This document shows positions 1 through 5,134 of a DNA stretch of 7,113 nt, piece by piece. Where the stretch lies: contig JAGVQF010000004.1 in assembly GCA_020051815.1 (NCBI GenBank), positions 1 to 7,113 of the forward strand. The letters run 5' to 3'. Origin of the DNA: Candidatus Saganbacteria bacterium (GTDB lineage Bacteria; Margulisbacteria; WOR-1; O2-12-FULL-45-9; XYB2-FULL-48-7). A model generated the notes under the pieces. That model saw nothing but the letters and a program-made list of their open reading frames with translations, did not search any database and was not told where the DNA came from. The position numbers were made by a program, and so were the translations under genes. Every line of letters starts with the position of its first letter. The first letter of the stretch is position 1.

Positions 1-1
1 A

Positions 2-406
2 TTAGCGATGCCGAGCGAGAAGAAAAATGTTGATAAAAATGATTTCATAAATTGGATAAGCAAATACATGAAAACAGACCCGTCCCAAATATATCAATAT
101 AATCCTATTGATGTATATGGTGCAAGGTGCGGGATTGTCCATAGATATAGTGCTAAGTCGGACTTGAGTGATTCCGGCTCTTGCAAGATTTTTGTATATC
201 ATGACGGAACAGAACATTATTATAATGCTAATGGCAATAATAATCTTGTCTCGATAAGCATTCCGCGCCTAAAAAAAGATTTTAAATTAGCGGTAATTAA
301 TTTCTTGGAAGATGCCCTTAATGATAATTCACTAAAACAAAGAATTGAGAGCCGGCTTGAGTCTTTGTTTCATTATGCAGCCGCCCCCTCTCAGCCGGCT
401 CAATAG
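2..406 (+). CDS. HEPN-type protein, 5' end missing (RxxxxH motif)
   Basis: The reading frame is open to the left edge, so the gene probably starts outside the window. An ATG lies at position 8, but the residues before it (Leu-Ala) and after it look like the middle of a domain. Numbered from that Met, the segment YGARCGIVHRYSAKSDLSDSG (37-57) holds R40 and H45, an R-x4-H arrangement typical of HEPN ribonuclease-like domains. From memory, a family of small HEPN proteins carries a similar 'YGARCGxxH' block after a 'DFxxWxxKY' segment (here 12-20). HEPN proteins of this type are often toxins, antiviral RNases or inactive relatives, and the substrate cannot be read from the sequence. The C-terminus ends in a short Ala/Pro/Gln tail. 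The composition is AT-rich like its neighbours. The HEPN call is fairly good; activity is inference. Confidence 0.7.
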   Translation, partial: LAMPSEKKNVDKNDFINWISKYMKTDPSQIYQYNPIDVYGARCGIVHRYSAKSDLSDSGSCKIFVYHDGTEHYYNANGNNNLVSISIPRLKKDFKLAVINFLEDALNDNSLKQRIESRLESLFHYAAAPSQPAQ

Positions 407-443
407 ATGGCCTTCACATCAACGACGCGCCCTAAATAACTGG

Positions 444-472
444 TTGAAAGTCCTTGTTCGCCAAGGTAAAAT
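444..472 (+). promoter_or_regulatory. Promoter of the DUF805 gene with internal inverted repeat
   Basis: A -35 box TTGAAA (444-449) and a -10 box TAAAAT (467-472) are separated by 17 bases. The spacer contains CCTTG (452-456) and CAAGG (462-466), a 5-bp inverted repeat that could be an operator or chance. The start codon lies 16 bases after the -10 box, leaving a leader of about 10 bases without a Shine-Dalgarno sequence. Confidence 0.55.
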
Positions 473-488
473 GGAATAGTGATGTTAA

Positions 489-848
489 ATGGCCAAATAT
501 GAAGACCTGATTCGTGAATTATATTCCCCCTCCGGCCGAAATAGTCTAAGTAATTTTGTTATTATTTTTATTTTCGTAGCAACCCCCTTTATAGCCCTTC
601 TGATGGTGGCAGTTAATTCCCCCGCCTCTGAAGACTATGTCATTTTGCCATTAATACTATATTTCATGTTCATCTTGTTCCCCATTCAGCTTTGTAATGT
701 GATCAAAAGATTACATGATACTGGGAAATCTGGCTGGTGGTGGTTTGTCGCGCTCATACCCTATATCGGGCCGATTTATTCATTATATTTATTGTTTTTT
801 GTTGACGCGACGGACGGGCCAAATAAATATGGAGATAAACCAGTATAA
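489..848 (+). CDS. DUF805 family inner-membrane protein
   Basis: This 119-aa protein has the DUF805 (YhaH-like) signature RLHDTGKSGWWW at residues 74-85, followed by a hydrophobic stretch and the usual closing motif with Gly-Pro-Asn-Lys-Tyr-Gly (110-115). Three hydrophobic segments are visible, at about 22-42, 51-69 and 84-104; many family members have four. The GR pair at 16-17 fits the conserved Gly-Arg near the start of the family. The molecular role of DUF805 is unknown, and it acts in the cytoplasmic membrane. The gene has its own promoter and is convergent with the small membrane gene ending at 906. The ATG at 489 is the only reasonable start. Family assignment is firm; function is not known. 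Confidence 0.88.
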   Translation: MAKYEDLIRELYSPSGRNSLSNFVIIFIFVATPFIALLMVAVNSPASEDYVILPLILYFMFILFPIQLCNVIKRLHDTGKSGWWWFVALIPYIGPIYSLYLLFFVDATDGPNKYGDKPV

Positions 849-905
849 CGAAGGAATTATTGGCAAATTAAATGAGAAGAGCGTTTAACTTCATTTATTT
901 CTCAA

Positions 906-1079
906 CTACTTTGACTTCTTTGAAATGTATTCAAATGCCCCCAACAACGATGCCGCAATTGCCGCAGTAATAAATGTGGCAACCATTTTATCCGAGAAGC
1001 GGACTATCCCCGACAGATGTATAGCAATTAATAAAGCAATAATAACGCACCCAATTATCGTGAAAACTTTATTAGTCAT
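906..1079 (-). CDS. 57-aa two-helix membrane protein
   Basis: This short frame encodes 57 residues starting MTNKVFTIIG and ending EYISKKSK. It has two hydrophobic segments, about 6-25 and 33-52, joined by a short polar turn containing Arg27 and Asp30-Lys31, and a basic C-terminus. A strong purine-rich Shine-Dalgarno sequence (AGGGGGG, 1084-1090 on the minus strand) lies 4 bases before the ATG. That good ribosome site and the clean membrane pattern favour it over the overlapping plus-strand frame at 925-1125. It is third of three closely spaced small minus-strand genes (70 bases after the secreted protein gene), so co-transcription is possible. I do not recognise a family. Small hydrophobic proteins of this kind occur as toxins, holin-like proteins or membrane regulators, but nothing here decides between them. 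Confidence 0.6.
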   Translation of the reverse strand: MTNKVFTIIGCVIIALLIAIHLSGIVRFSDKMVATFITAAIAASLLGAFEYISKKSK

Positions 1080-1148
1080 ATGTCCCCCCTGTCTTTACAT
1101 TAGAAGCATCGTTCTTAGGAGCTAATAGTAATTAGCATGTTTACCAGA

Positions 1149-1370
1149 TTAAAATATTTTCTTCGTCCCCTTTTTCCCCGTATATTGGTTAAGATTGCCT
1201 TTAGTTGACCAATTATCAATTTTGGTTCGATTTGGAGAAGATTTGTAATGAGGCGAAACATAAGCCCCACTCTTTTTAAAAGAACCCCTAACCCTCACGC
1301 TTTTTGCAAAGGAAACAGAAGCTAATAACGAGCAAATCAAAGCAATTAATACAAGCTTTTTCACTTCCAT
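1149..1370 (-). CDS. Small secreted basic protein with GxYVxPHY...NNWSTKGN-type motif
   Basis: The 73-aa product begins MEVKKLVLIALICSLLASVS, a clear Sec signal peptide with likely cleavage after Ala22 (SFA/KS). The mature part of about 51 residues is very basic and contains VRVRGSFKKSGAYVSPHYKSS (25-45) and NWSTKGNLNQYTGKKGTKK (53-71). From memory, a widespread family of tiny exported proteins shows the same order: V-x-G-Y-x-[RK]-x-x-G-x-Y-V-x-P-H-x-[RK], then N-x-[WF]-S-x-x-G-N-x-N-x-x-T-G. Their function is unknown to me. I chose the ATG at 1370 because AAGGA lies 5 bases upstream. An in-frame ATG at 1376 is the alternative. A TTG further upstream (1409) would lie beyond the -10 box and is excluded. 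Confidence 0.78.
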   Translation of the reverse strand: MEVKKLVLIALICSLLASVSFAKSVRVRGSFKKSGAYVSPHYKSSPNRTKIDNWSTKGNLNQYTGKKGTKKIF

Positions 1371-1386
1371 CACCATCCTTTGCGAT

Positions 1387-1414
1387 ATTATACGTTGCTT
1401 TTCAAGCAAGGCAA
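1387..1414 (-). promoter_or_regulatory. Promoter of the secreted protein gene with perfect inverted repeat
   Basis: On the minus strand, TTGCCT (1414-1409) and a perfect -10 TATAAT (1392-1387) are separated by 16 bases. The spacer and the last base of the -35 box hold a perfect 6-3-6 inverted repeat, TTGCTT-ttc-AAGCAA on the plus strand (1395-1409), a candidate operator. The -10 box lies 10 bases before the first possible ATG (1376), so the leader is very short. Confidence 0.55.
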
Positions 1415-1431
1415 GCGCATCCCGTTGGGGG

Positions 1432-1719
1432 TTATTTTTCTTCGCTTCTCACAATAGAAATCGCCCATCTTATTGAACGGCATAGTTGAAAAATGATATA
1501 TGGGGCAAACATCAACAGCCACGCAAATGAATTATACTTTGATGTATTGTATATGTCCGGATATATCGACAATACGTCTTGAAATAATTTTGACATCCTG
1601 CCGGCAAATAGATCGACAATGAAAATAATTAAGGGTACATAAATAGTCATTTGAAAAACCAAAAAGCCCAAAAATATAAGCCATTCACGAGCAATCATCT
1701 TCCAAGACTTGTTATTCAT
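1432..1719 (-). CDS. Unrecognised 95-aa membrane protein
   Basis: The product starts MNNKSWKMIAREWLIFLGF and has a long hydrophobic segment at about 13-36 and a second at about 64-80, possibly continuing to 91. Between them is an amphipathic stretch containing FAGRMSKLFQDVLS. The C-terminus is charged (RSEEK). No family is recognised. An in-frame TTG at 1779 would lengthen it by 20 residues, but a perfect TATAAT lies inside that extension, and GGGA/GGTGAT upstream of 1719 provides the ribosome site, so 1719 is preferred. The next gene on the same strand starts 55-61 bases downstream and has its own promoter. Its neighbours are also membrane or exported proteins, which may mean a shared envelope role, but this is only context. 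Confidence 0.6.
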   Translation of the reverse strand: MNNKSWKMIAREWLIFLGFLVFQMTIYVPLIIFIVDLFAGRMSKLFQDVLSIYPDIYNTSKYNSFAWLLMFAPYIIFQLCRSIRWAISIVRSEEK

Positions 1720-1740
1720 ACGATCACCATCCCTGCCTGA

Positions 1741-1769
1741 ATTATACGCCGCCTGACCTGGCAAGGTAA
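1741..1769 (-). promoter_or_regulatory. Promoter of the 95-aa membrane protein gene
   Basis: A perfect -10 TATAAT lies at 1746-1741 on the minus strand, with a weak -35 (TTACCT, 1769-1764) 17 bases upstream. The spacing from TATAAT to the motif ATGGTGAT (10 bases) is identical to that at the next downstream gene, so the two share a promoter-leader layout. Confidence 0.45.
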
Positions 1770-1868
1770 AGGGCATCAAGTGAATTCACAAGCACATCGG
1801 GGAATGAGATGCTTTTGATCAATTCCAACAGGTTCGAAACGCATCCCGCTGGGGCTAATCTTGCATAA

Positions 1869-2606
1869 TTAATTAGAATTAATACTATTCCCGCTAAGGG
1901 TCGCCCCACCGATTAAACATTCAATACATGAATTTGACAATAAAACTTTATTATAAAAGAATTCAATAGTTGAATCGTTCAGCCTGATTTTTTCTGGTTT
2001 TTCTTTGCGATTATATATTACACCTATCATCTTGCTGTTATCTCCATAATCAATGACCGAAAAACCATGCTTTATGGCGTTAAATATCCTATGCAATATT
2101 TTCCCTTCTTTAATATTCAGCCCGACGAGCATTCTGATAATAGAAATAAGTGGGGAACTAATGCCATAATTGCACTCTGGAAGATCAACAAAATAATATT
2201 CATACTCTTCTTGGGAAGAAAATCGTATATTTAGATATTCCGCATAAAATTCTTTAGGGTTATCTTTATGCCTATTAACATTCTCAATGATTTCTTCGCT
2301 TAAAGTCCCCAGCTTGTTTATGCCACATTCTTCATTGAAAAAAGAGTCGATAAAAGACTGGCGTTTCAGATTTTTAACAGCATAAATAACTTTAACAAGA
2401 TTTTGAACAGACAGCATCGCTTCCTGGATCATTTTTGCCAGAACTATTTTTTTGACACGTATCCCAATGCGCCTATCCCTATATTTTTCTAGTAGAAAAT
2501 CGGCAATAACCAAACCGCCACCACAAGCAAACTCATAATAATTCCAAATAATATTGTTATTCCATTTAATATAGGTTTTCAGCGTTTTATTATCTTTCTT
2601 GACCAT
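1869..2606 (-). CDS. Unrecognised 245-aa protein, possible HEPN-like domain
   Basis: The product is soluble, with no signal peptide or clear membrane segment, and mostly helical in appearance. Residues 172-181 read HRIFNAIKHG: R173 and H180 form an R-x6-H spacing, and the N-A-I-K-H-G string resembles the conserved 'NxxKHG' found in several HEPN-like hypothetical proteins. I therefore suggest, with limited confidence, a divergent HEPN-type fold in the second half; the first half (about 1-130) matches nothing I know. The ATG at 2606 lies 8 bases after a perfect TATAAT, so translation may be leaderless. The gene is divergent from the 77-aa gene at 2709. Together with the HEPN-type gene at the left edge it makes this an accessory, possibly defence-related, stretch. 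Alternative: an unrelated conserved hypothetical protein. Confidence 0.6.
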   Translation of the reverse strand: MVKKDNKTLKTYIKWNNNIIWNYYEFACGGGLVIADFLLEKYRDRRIGIRVKKIVLAKMIQEAMLSVQNLVKVIYAVKNLKRQSFIDSFFNEECGINKLGTLSEEIIENVNRHKDNPKEFYAEYLNIRFSSQEEYEYYFVDLPECNYGISSPLISIIRMLVGLNIKEGKILHRIFNAIKHGFSVIDYGDNSKMIGVIYNRKEKPEKIRLNDSTIEFFYNKVLLSNSCIECLIGGATLSGNSINSN

Positions 2607-2614
2607 TATTGTCT

Positions 2615-2644
2615 ATTATACCCCTGCGAGATTGAATGCTTCAA
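2615..2644 (-). promoter_or_regulatory. Promoter of the 245-aa gene with inverted repeat over the -35
   Basis: On the minus strand, TTGAAG (2644-2639) and TATAAT (2620-2615) are 18 bases apart. A perfect 6-3-6 inverted repeat, ATTGAA-tgc-TTCAAT (2631-2645), covers the -35 box and is a candidate repressor site. The -10 box is preceded by GGGG, as at the divergent promoter. The transcript would start within one or two bases of the ATG. Confidence 0.55.
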
Positions 2645-2671
2645 TGTTAATATGGCCCAAGCGTGAAATGC

Positions 2672-2699
2672 TTGACCCTGCCTCCCTTGGGGGTATAAT
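2672..2699 (+). promoter_or_regulatory. Promoter of the 77-aa gene
   Basis: TTGACC (2672-2677) and TATAAT (2694-2699) are separated by 16 bases, close to the sigma70 consensus. CAAGC (2658-2662) and GCTTG (2670-2674) form an inverted repeat that runs into the -35 box. GGGG directly precedes TATAAT, mirroring the divergent minus-strand promoter, so GGGGTATAAT occurs twice facing outwards. Confidence 0.6.
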
Positions 2700-2708
2700 C
2701 TTTGTGTA

Positions 2709-2942
2709 ATGGGGTGCAAAATGAAAAACTCTCAATTTAGGATTAATATTATAACGAAGCATGGCAAAATTCAGCGCTGGAGAAAAAGAAAAGACCATTG
2801 GGAGCAGACCAGCACAAGGGGAATCGTTCGTCGTGCCACGGCCGAACAAGTACTGAATCATCTGTTGCCTCTGCTTGTTCCCAAAAATAAAATACCGATG
2901 ACTTTAGAAGTTAAATATTCAAGAGGTCGGCGCGTTAGGTGA
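2709..2942 (+). CDS. Small basic protein of unknown function
   Basis: The 77-aa product is rich in Arg and Lys, with a basic stretch containing KIQRWRKRKDHWEQ (20-33), then TSTRGIVRRATAEQVLNHLLPLL (34-56) and a C-terminal beta-like segment TLEVKYSRGRRVR (65-77). From memory, short bacterial hypothetical proteins with the pattern 'W...RG....TAEQVLxHLLPxL' recur in uncultivated genomes, but I know no function. The charge would suit nucleic acid binding; that is inference. The ATG at 2709 lies 9 bases after TATAAT, so it could be read from an almost leaderless mRNA. The ATG at 2721 (MKNSQF), with GGGGTG 5 bases upstream, is an equally plausible start giving 73 residues. The gene is divergent from the 245-aa gene, a layout often seen for regulators, though no helix-turn-helix is visible. 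Confidence 0.6.
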   Translation: MGCKMKNSQFRINIITKHGKIQRWRKRKDHWEQTSTRGIVRRATAEQVLNHLLPLLVPKNKIPMTLEVKYSRGRRVR

Positions 2943-2962
2943 ATTCAGCGTTCCAAACAAAG

Positions 2963-3138
2963 CGCTAATACTCACGAATGAACATTAACTCGAATTGCGC
3001 GAATGGGAATAACTCTAATGCTCGAATCGCACTCAAATGTACGCTAATTCGGATTTGGGACCATTCGCGGCAATTAGCGGATTAGTGATATCGGTAATTA
3101 GCGTTTATAGGCGATTAATTAGTTAGTGAGAATTCGTG
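2963..3138. repeat. Imperfect palindrome of short degenerate units (CTAAT/CGAAT vs ATTAGCG/ATTCGCG)
   Basis: The intergenic space before ychF is not random. The left side repeats CGCTAAT, CACGAAT, GCGAAT and CGAAT at intervals of roughly 8-10 bases; the right side repeats ATTCGCG, ATTAGCG, ATTAGTG and ATTCGTG. Clear arm pairs are CGCTAATT (3042-3049) with AATTAGCG (3072-3079), a 14-base arm 2993-3006 with 3061-3075 (one base inserted), CGCTAAT (2963-2969) with ATTAGCG (3097-3103), and CACGAAT (2973-2979) with ATTCGTG (3132-3138). It could fold into a large branched hairpin. I cannot name a repeat family. It may be a decayed non-autonomous element or serve as a transcription end. Confidence 0.7.
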
Positions 3139-3198
3139 TTTTTATTGAGAAGAACACATTAATTCTAAGCAATAGTTTTTGATAATATTATGTGATAA

Positions 3199-3204
3199 TA
3201 TAAT
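3199..3204 (+). promoter_or_regulatory. -10 box of ychF, implying a leaderless mRNA
   Basis: A perfect TATAAT lies 5 bases before the ychF ATG, and an overlapping extended -10 (TG-T-GATAAT, 3191-3199) lies just upstream. No good -35 box is seen at the ideal distance; TTGATA (3179-3184) is only 14 bases from TATAAT. There is no Shine-Dalgarno sequence, so transcription starting about 6-7 bases after the -10 box would begin at or next to the start codon. Confidence 0.5.
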
Positions 3205-3209
3205 ATATT

Positions 3210-4295
3210 ATGAGCTTTTCCCTCGGGATCGTCGGACTCCCCAATGTCGGCAAATCGTCGCTTTTTAACGCGCTCTCGCGCGCGAAGGCGAACGTCTCGA
3301 ACTATCCGTTCTGCACCATCGACCCGAATATCGGCGTGGTTGAGGTGCCCGACGAGCGCCTGCAGACGCTGGCCAAAATGTTCAGCTCCAAAAAGATCGT
3401 GCCGGCTGTCATCGAGTTCTACGACATCGCCGGGCTGGTCAAGGGAGCGAGCCGGGGGGAAGGGCTGGGCAATAAGTTTTTGGCCAACATCCGCGAAGTT
3501 GACGCCATCCTCCACGTCGTGCGCTGTTTCAAGAGCGATGAGATCATCCACGTCGAAGGGACGGTCGATCCCAAACGCGACATCGAGATCATTAACCTGG
3601 AATTGAGCCTGGCCGACATGTCGCAGGTCGAAAAGCGCATCACCTACATTAAACCCAAGTTTAAGACTGGCGACCCGCGCGCTGTCCGGGAGAACGCCTT
3701 CCTGCTCGAGCTTTACGACTGGCTGGCGGCCGGCCGGATGGCCCGCAATTTCCACATCGAAGACAAGGACCGGGAATTCTTGAAAGAACTCTCGCTTTTG
3801 ACGGTCAAGCCGGTCCTCTATGCCGCCAATGTGGATGAATCGGGCGACCACGACCAGGTCGAGATCATCCGGGCGATCGCCAGGGAAGAGAAGGCCCACG
3901 TGGTGACAATTTCCTCTAAACTCGAGGCTGAGCTGGCCGAGCTCTCCCCCGAAGACGCGCAGGCATATTTGGCGGAATTAGGCGTAAAAGAAGCGGCCCT
4001 GGCCAAGTTGATCCGCGCCGGCTATGAACTGCTTAATTTGATAACTTTCTTCACCGCCGGCGAAAAAGACTCCCATGCCTGGACGATCACCCGCGGCGCC
4101 AAGGCCCCGCAGGCGGCCGGCCAGATCCACTCCGACATGGAGCGCGGCTTTATCGCGGCCGAAGTTGTCCACTACCAGGACATGATCGCCTGCGGCACCT
4201 TTGCGGCCGCGCGCGAAAAAGGCCTGCTCCACACCGAAGGCAAGCAGTACGTAATGCAGGACGGAGATTTGATTTTGGTCAGGTTTGTGGTATAA
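3210..4295 (+). CDS. ychF: Ribosome-associated ATPase YchF (Obg/TRAFAC family)
   Basis: This full-length 361-aa protein matches the usual size of about 363 residues. YchF/EngD/OLA1 hydrolyses ATP rather than GTP and binds ribosomes; it is linked to translation and stress responses. Visible motifs are the P-loop GLPNVGKS (9-16), the switch region YPFCTIDPN (32-40), DIAG of the G3 motif (72-75), and NVDE (207-210), the NxxE form of G4 that explains the loss of guanine specificity. A central helical part covers about 130-200, and a C-terminal TGS domain lies at about 276-360 (from [20 protein letters not shown]). The start is fixed by alignment to the family N-terminus. The gene marks the start of the GC-rich block. 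Its last codons double as the -10 region of the rpsF promoter. Confidence 0.97.
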   Translation: MSFSLGIVGLPNVGKSSLFNALSRAKANVSNYPFCTIDPNIGVVEVPDERLQTLAKMFSSKKIVPAVIEFYDIAGLVKGASRGEGLGNKFLANIREVDAILHVVRCFKSDEIIHVEGTVDPKRDIEIINLELSLADMSQVEKRITYIKPKFKTGDPRAVRENAFLLELYDWLAAGRMARNFHIEDKDREFLKELSLLTVKPVLYAANVDESGDHDQVEIIRAIAREEKAHVVTISSKLEAELAELSPEDAQAYLAELGVKEAALAKLIRAGYELLNLITFFTAGEKDSHAWTITRGAKAPQAAGQIHSDMERGFIAAEVVHYQDMIACGTFAAAREKGLLHTEGKQYVMQDGDLILVRFVV

Positions 4296-4296
4296 T
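4269..4296 (+). promoter_or_regulatory. rpsF promoter inside the end of ychF
   Basis: TTGATT (4269-4274) and an extended -10 TGGTATAAT (TATAAT at 4291-4296) are separated by 16 bases. The -10 covers the last Val codon and TAA stop of ychF. The rpsF ATG is 6 bases after the box, where transcription would be expected to start, so the rpsF mRNA is probably leaderless. Confidence 0.65.
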
Positions 4297-4302
4297 TATT
4301 TT

Positions 4303-4713
4303 ATGACCAATTATGAATTAATCCTTATTTTTGACCCCAATCTGGGGGAAGAAAAGACCGGCGTTATGGTCGGCAAGATCGAAGAGAAGCTCAAATCCCT
4401 CGGCGGCGAAGTTGAAAAAGTCGACAAATGGGGCGTCCGGCGCCTGGCGTCGATGATCAAAAAAGCCAAGACTATGACCCAGGGCTATTATGTCCTGGTC
4501 AAATTCAAGGCGCCGACCAGCGTGCCGGCCGAACTGCGCTCCTACCTCAAAGTTAACGAAAGCATCGTTCGCTATTTCCTGTCGCTGGCCGTTGTTGTCC
4601 TGCCGGGCACCTCGTCCAGACGGACGGCTCCGGGAGCCGTCGCCGCCCCATCCGCGCCCGAAGCGGTCGAGATCGGCGAGATAAAAGGCAAACCTCTTGG
4701 CGAATCTCAATAG
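4303..4713 (+). CDS. rpsF: 30S ribosomal protein bS6
   Basis: The 136-aa product starts MTNYELILIFDPNLGEEK, the typical first beta strand of bS6. It continues with the helix KIEEKLKSLGGEVEKVDKWGVRRLA and the strand TQGYYVLVKFKAP; the core ends near residue 97 after ESIVRYFLSLAVV. bS6 binds 16S rRNA as a pair with bS18, encoded three genes downstream. A tail of about 38 residues rich in Ala, Pro and Ser extends past the core and is probably disordered. An upstream in-frame TTG (4285) is rejected because it lies within the promoter and ychF. No Shine-Dalgarno sequence is present. The 3' end overlaps the start of the first ssb gene by 17 bases, indicating co-transcription and probably coupled translation. 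Confidence 0.95.
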   Translation: MTNYELILIFDPNLGEEKTGVMVGKIEEKLKSLGGEVEKVDKWGVRRLASMIKKAKTMTQGYYVLVKFKAPTSVPAELRSYLKVNESIVRYFLSLAVVVLPGTSSRRTAPGAVAAPSAPEAVEIGEIKGKPLGESQ

Positions 4714-5131
4714 GATCATCCTTGTTGGCCGGTTGACGGCCGACCCCGAAGCCCGCTTCAGCGCCGACAGCATGGCTGTGACAAAATTCCGCCTGGCGGT
4801 GGAACGCCCGACGGCCGGCGTGAAAAGGGAAGACAGTGTAGATCTGATCGATATCGTGGCCTGGCAGAGACTGGCCGAAGTTTGCGCCCAGTACCTAAAG
4901 AAGGGGCGCCTGGTCCTGGTCGAAGGCCGCATCCAGAACCGCTCGTTCGAAGACCAGTCCGGCCAGCGCCGGTATGTGACGGAGGTTGTGGCCAAGAATA
5001 TGACGATGCTCGACGGTAACGAGTCACGAGTCGCGAGTCACGAGTCACGAGTCGAAAACGGACCCGCGACGCGCGACACGCGACCCGAGACCGTTGACGA
5101 TGAAGAGCTCGCCAGCGATCTGCCGTTTTAG
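4697..5131 (+). CDS. ssb: Single-stranded DNA-binding protein, copy 1
   Basis: The product is 144 aa. Residues 1-107 form the OB-fold (MANLNRIILVGRLTADPEARF..., IDIVAWQRLAEVCAQYLKKGRLVLVEGRIQNRSF...), which coats single-stranded DNA, normally as a tetramer. The linker is short and built largely from a heptamer repeat (NESRVASHESRV...ATRDTRPE). The acidic tip DDEELASDLPF, which recruits repair and replication partners, is intact. The start is TTG at 4697: it gives the family N-terminus, and AAAAGG lies 8 bases upstream inside rpsF. It overlaps rpsF by 17 bases and is followed after 3 bases by a second, divergent ssb gene. Its OB core differs clearly from copy 2, so the duplication is not recent. 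Confidence 0.95.
   Translation: MANLNRIILVGRLTADPEARFSADSMAVTKFRLAVERPTAGVKREDSVDLIDIVAWQRLAEVCAQYLKKGRLVLVEGRIQNRSFEDQSGQRRYVTEVVAKNMTMLDGNESRVASHESRVENGPATRDTRPETVDDEELASDLPF
5019..5089. repeat. Heptamer-based hairpin element in ssb copy 1
   Basis: Five heptamers, ACGAGTC or GCGAGTC, run in tandem from 5019 to 5053. An 8-base loop (GAAAACGG, 5054-5061) is followed, starting at its last G, by four heptamers of the form GACNCGN (5061-5088). The right arm is the reverse complement of the left at five of seven positions (core CG-x-GTC); positions 1 and 4 vary. On the minus strand many of the differences become G:T or G:U pairs, so that strand folds better. The element lies wholly within the SSB linker and keeps the frame. 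Confidence 0.85.
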
Positions 5132-5134
5132 TTT

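Noticed and set aside
849..905. Bidirectional terminator between the convergent genes ending at 848 and 906
   Set aside because: Only weak A/T-rich pairings (TGAGAA 873-878 with TTCTCA 899-904, loop of 20 bases) and no stable GC stem.
925..1125. Plus-strand 66-aa frame
   Set aside because: It lacks a ribosome site and any domain pattern, and lies opposite the 57-aa membrane gene, which has both.
1432..1779. Longer start (TTG at 1779) for the 95-aa membrane protein
   Set aside because: The extension contains a perfect TATAAT and the ribosome site used by the ATG at 1719.
407..1780. Integron-type attC sites between the small accessory genes
   Set aside because: The separately promoted small genes recall cassettes, but no RYYYAAC...GTTRRRY pairs with proper inner arms were found, and the genes lie in both orientations.
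1831..1860. GGTTCGAAAC resembling a tRNA T-loop, possibly an att site or tRNA remnant
   Set aside because: The flanks do not form a T stem, acceptor stem or other cloverleaf arms, and no integrase is present.
3165..3899. Long minus-strand frame opposite ychF (244 codons)
   Set aside because: An antisense shadow of a highly conserved GC-rich gene; its protein has no recognisable features. The same holds for the minus-strand frames opposite rpsF, ssb, rplI and uvrC.
5019..5053. Tandem repeats as a possible CRISPR array
   Set aside because: The units are 7 bases with no spacers and lie inside a coding sequence.
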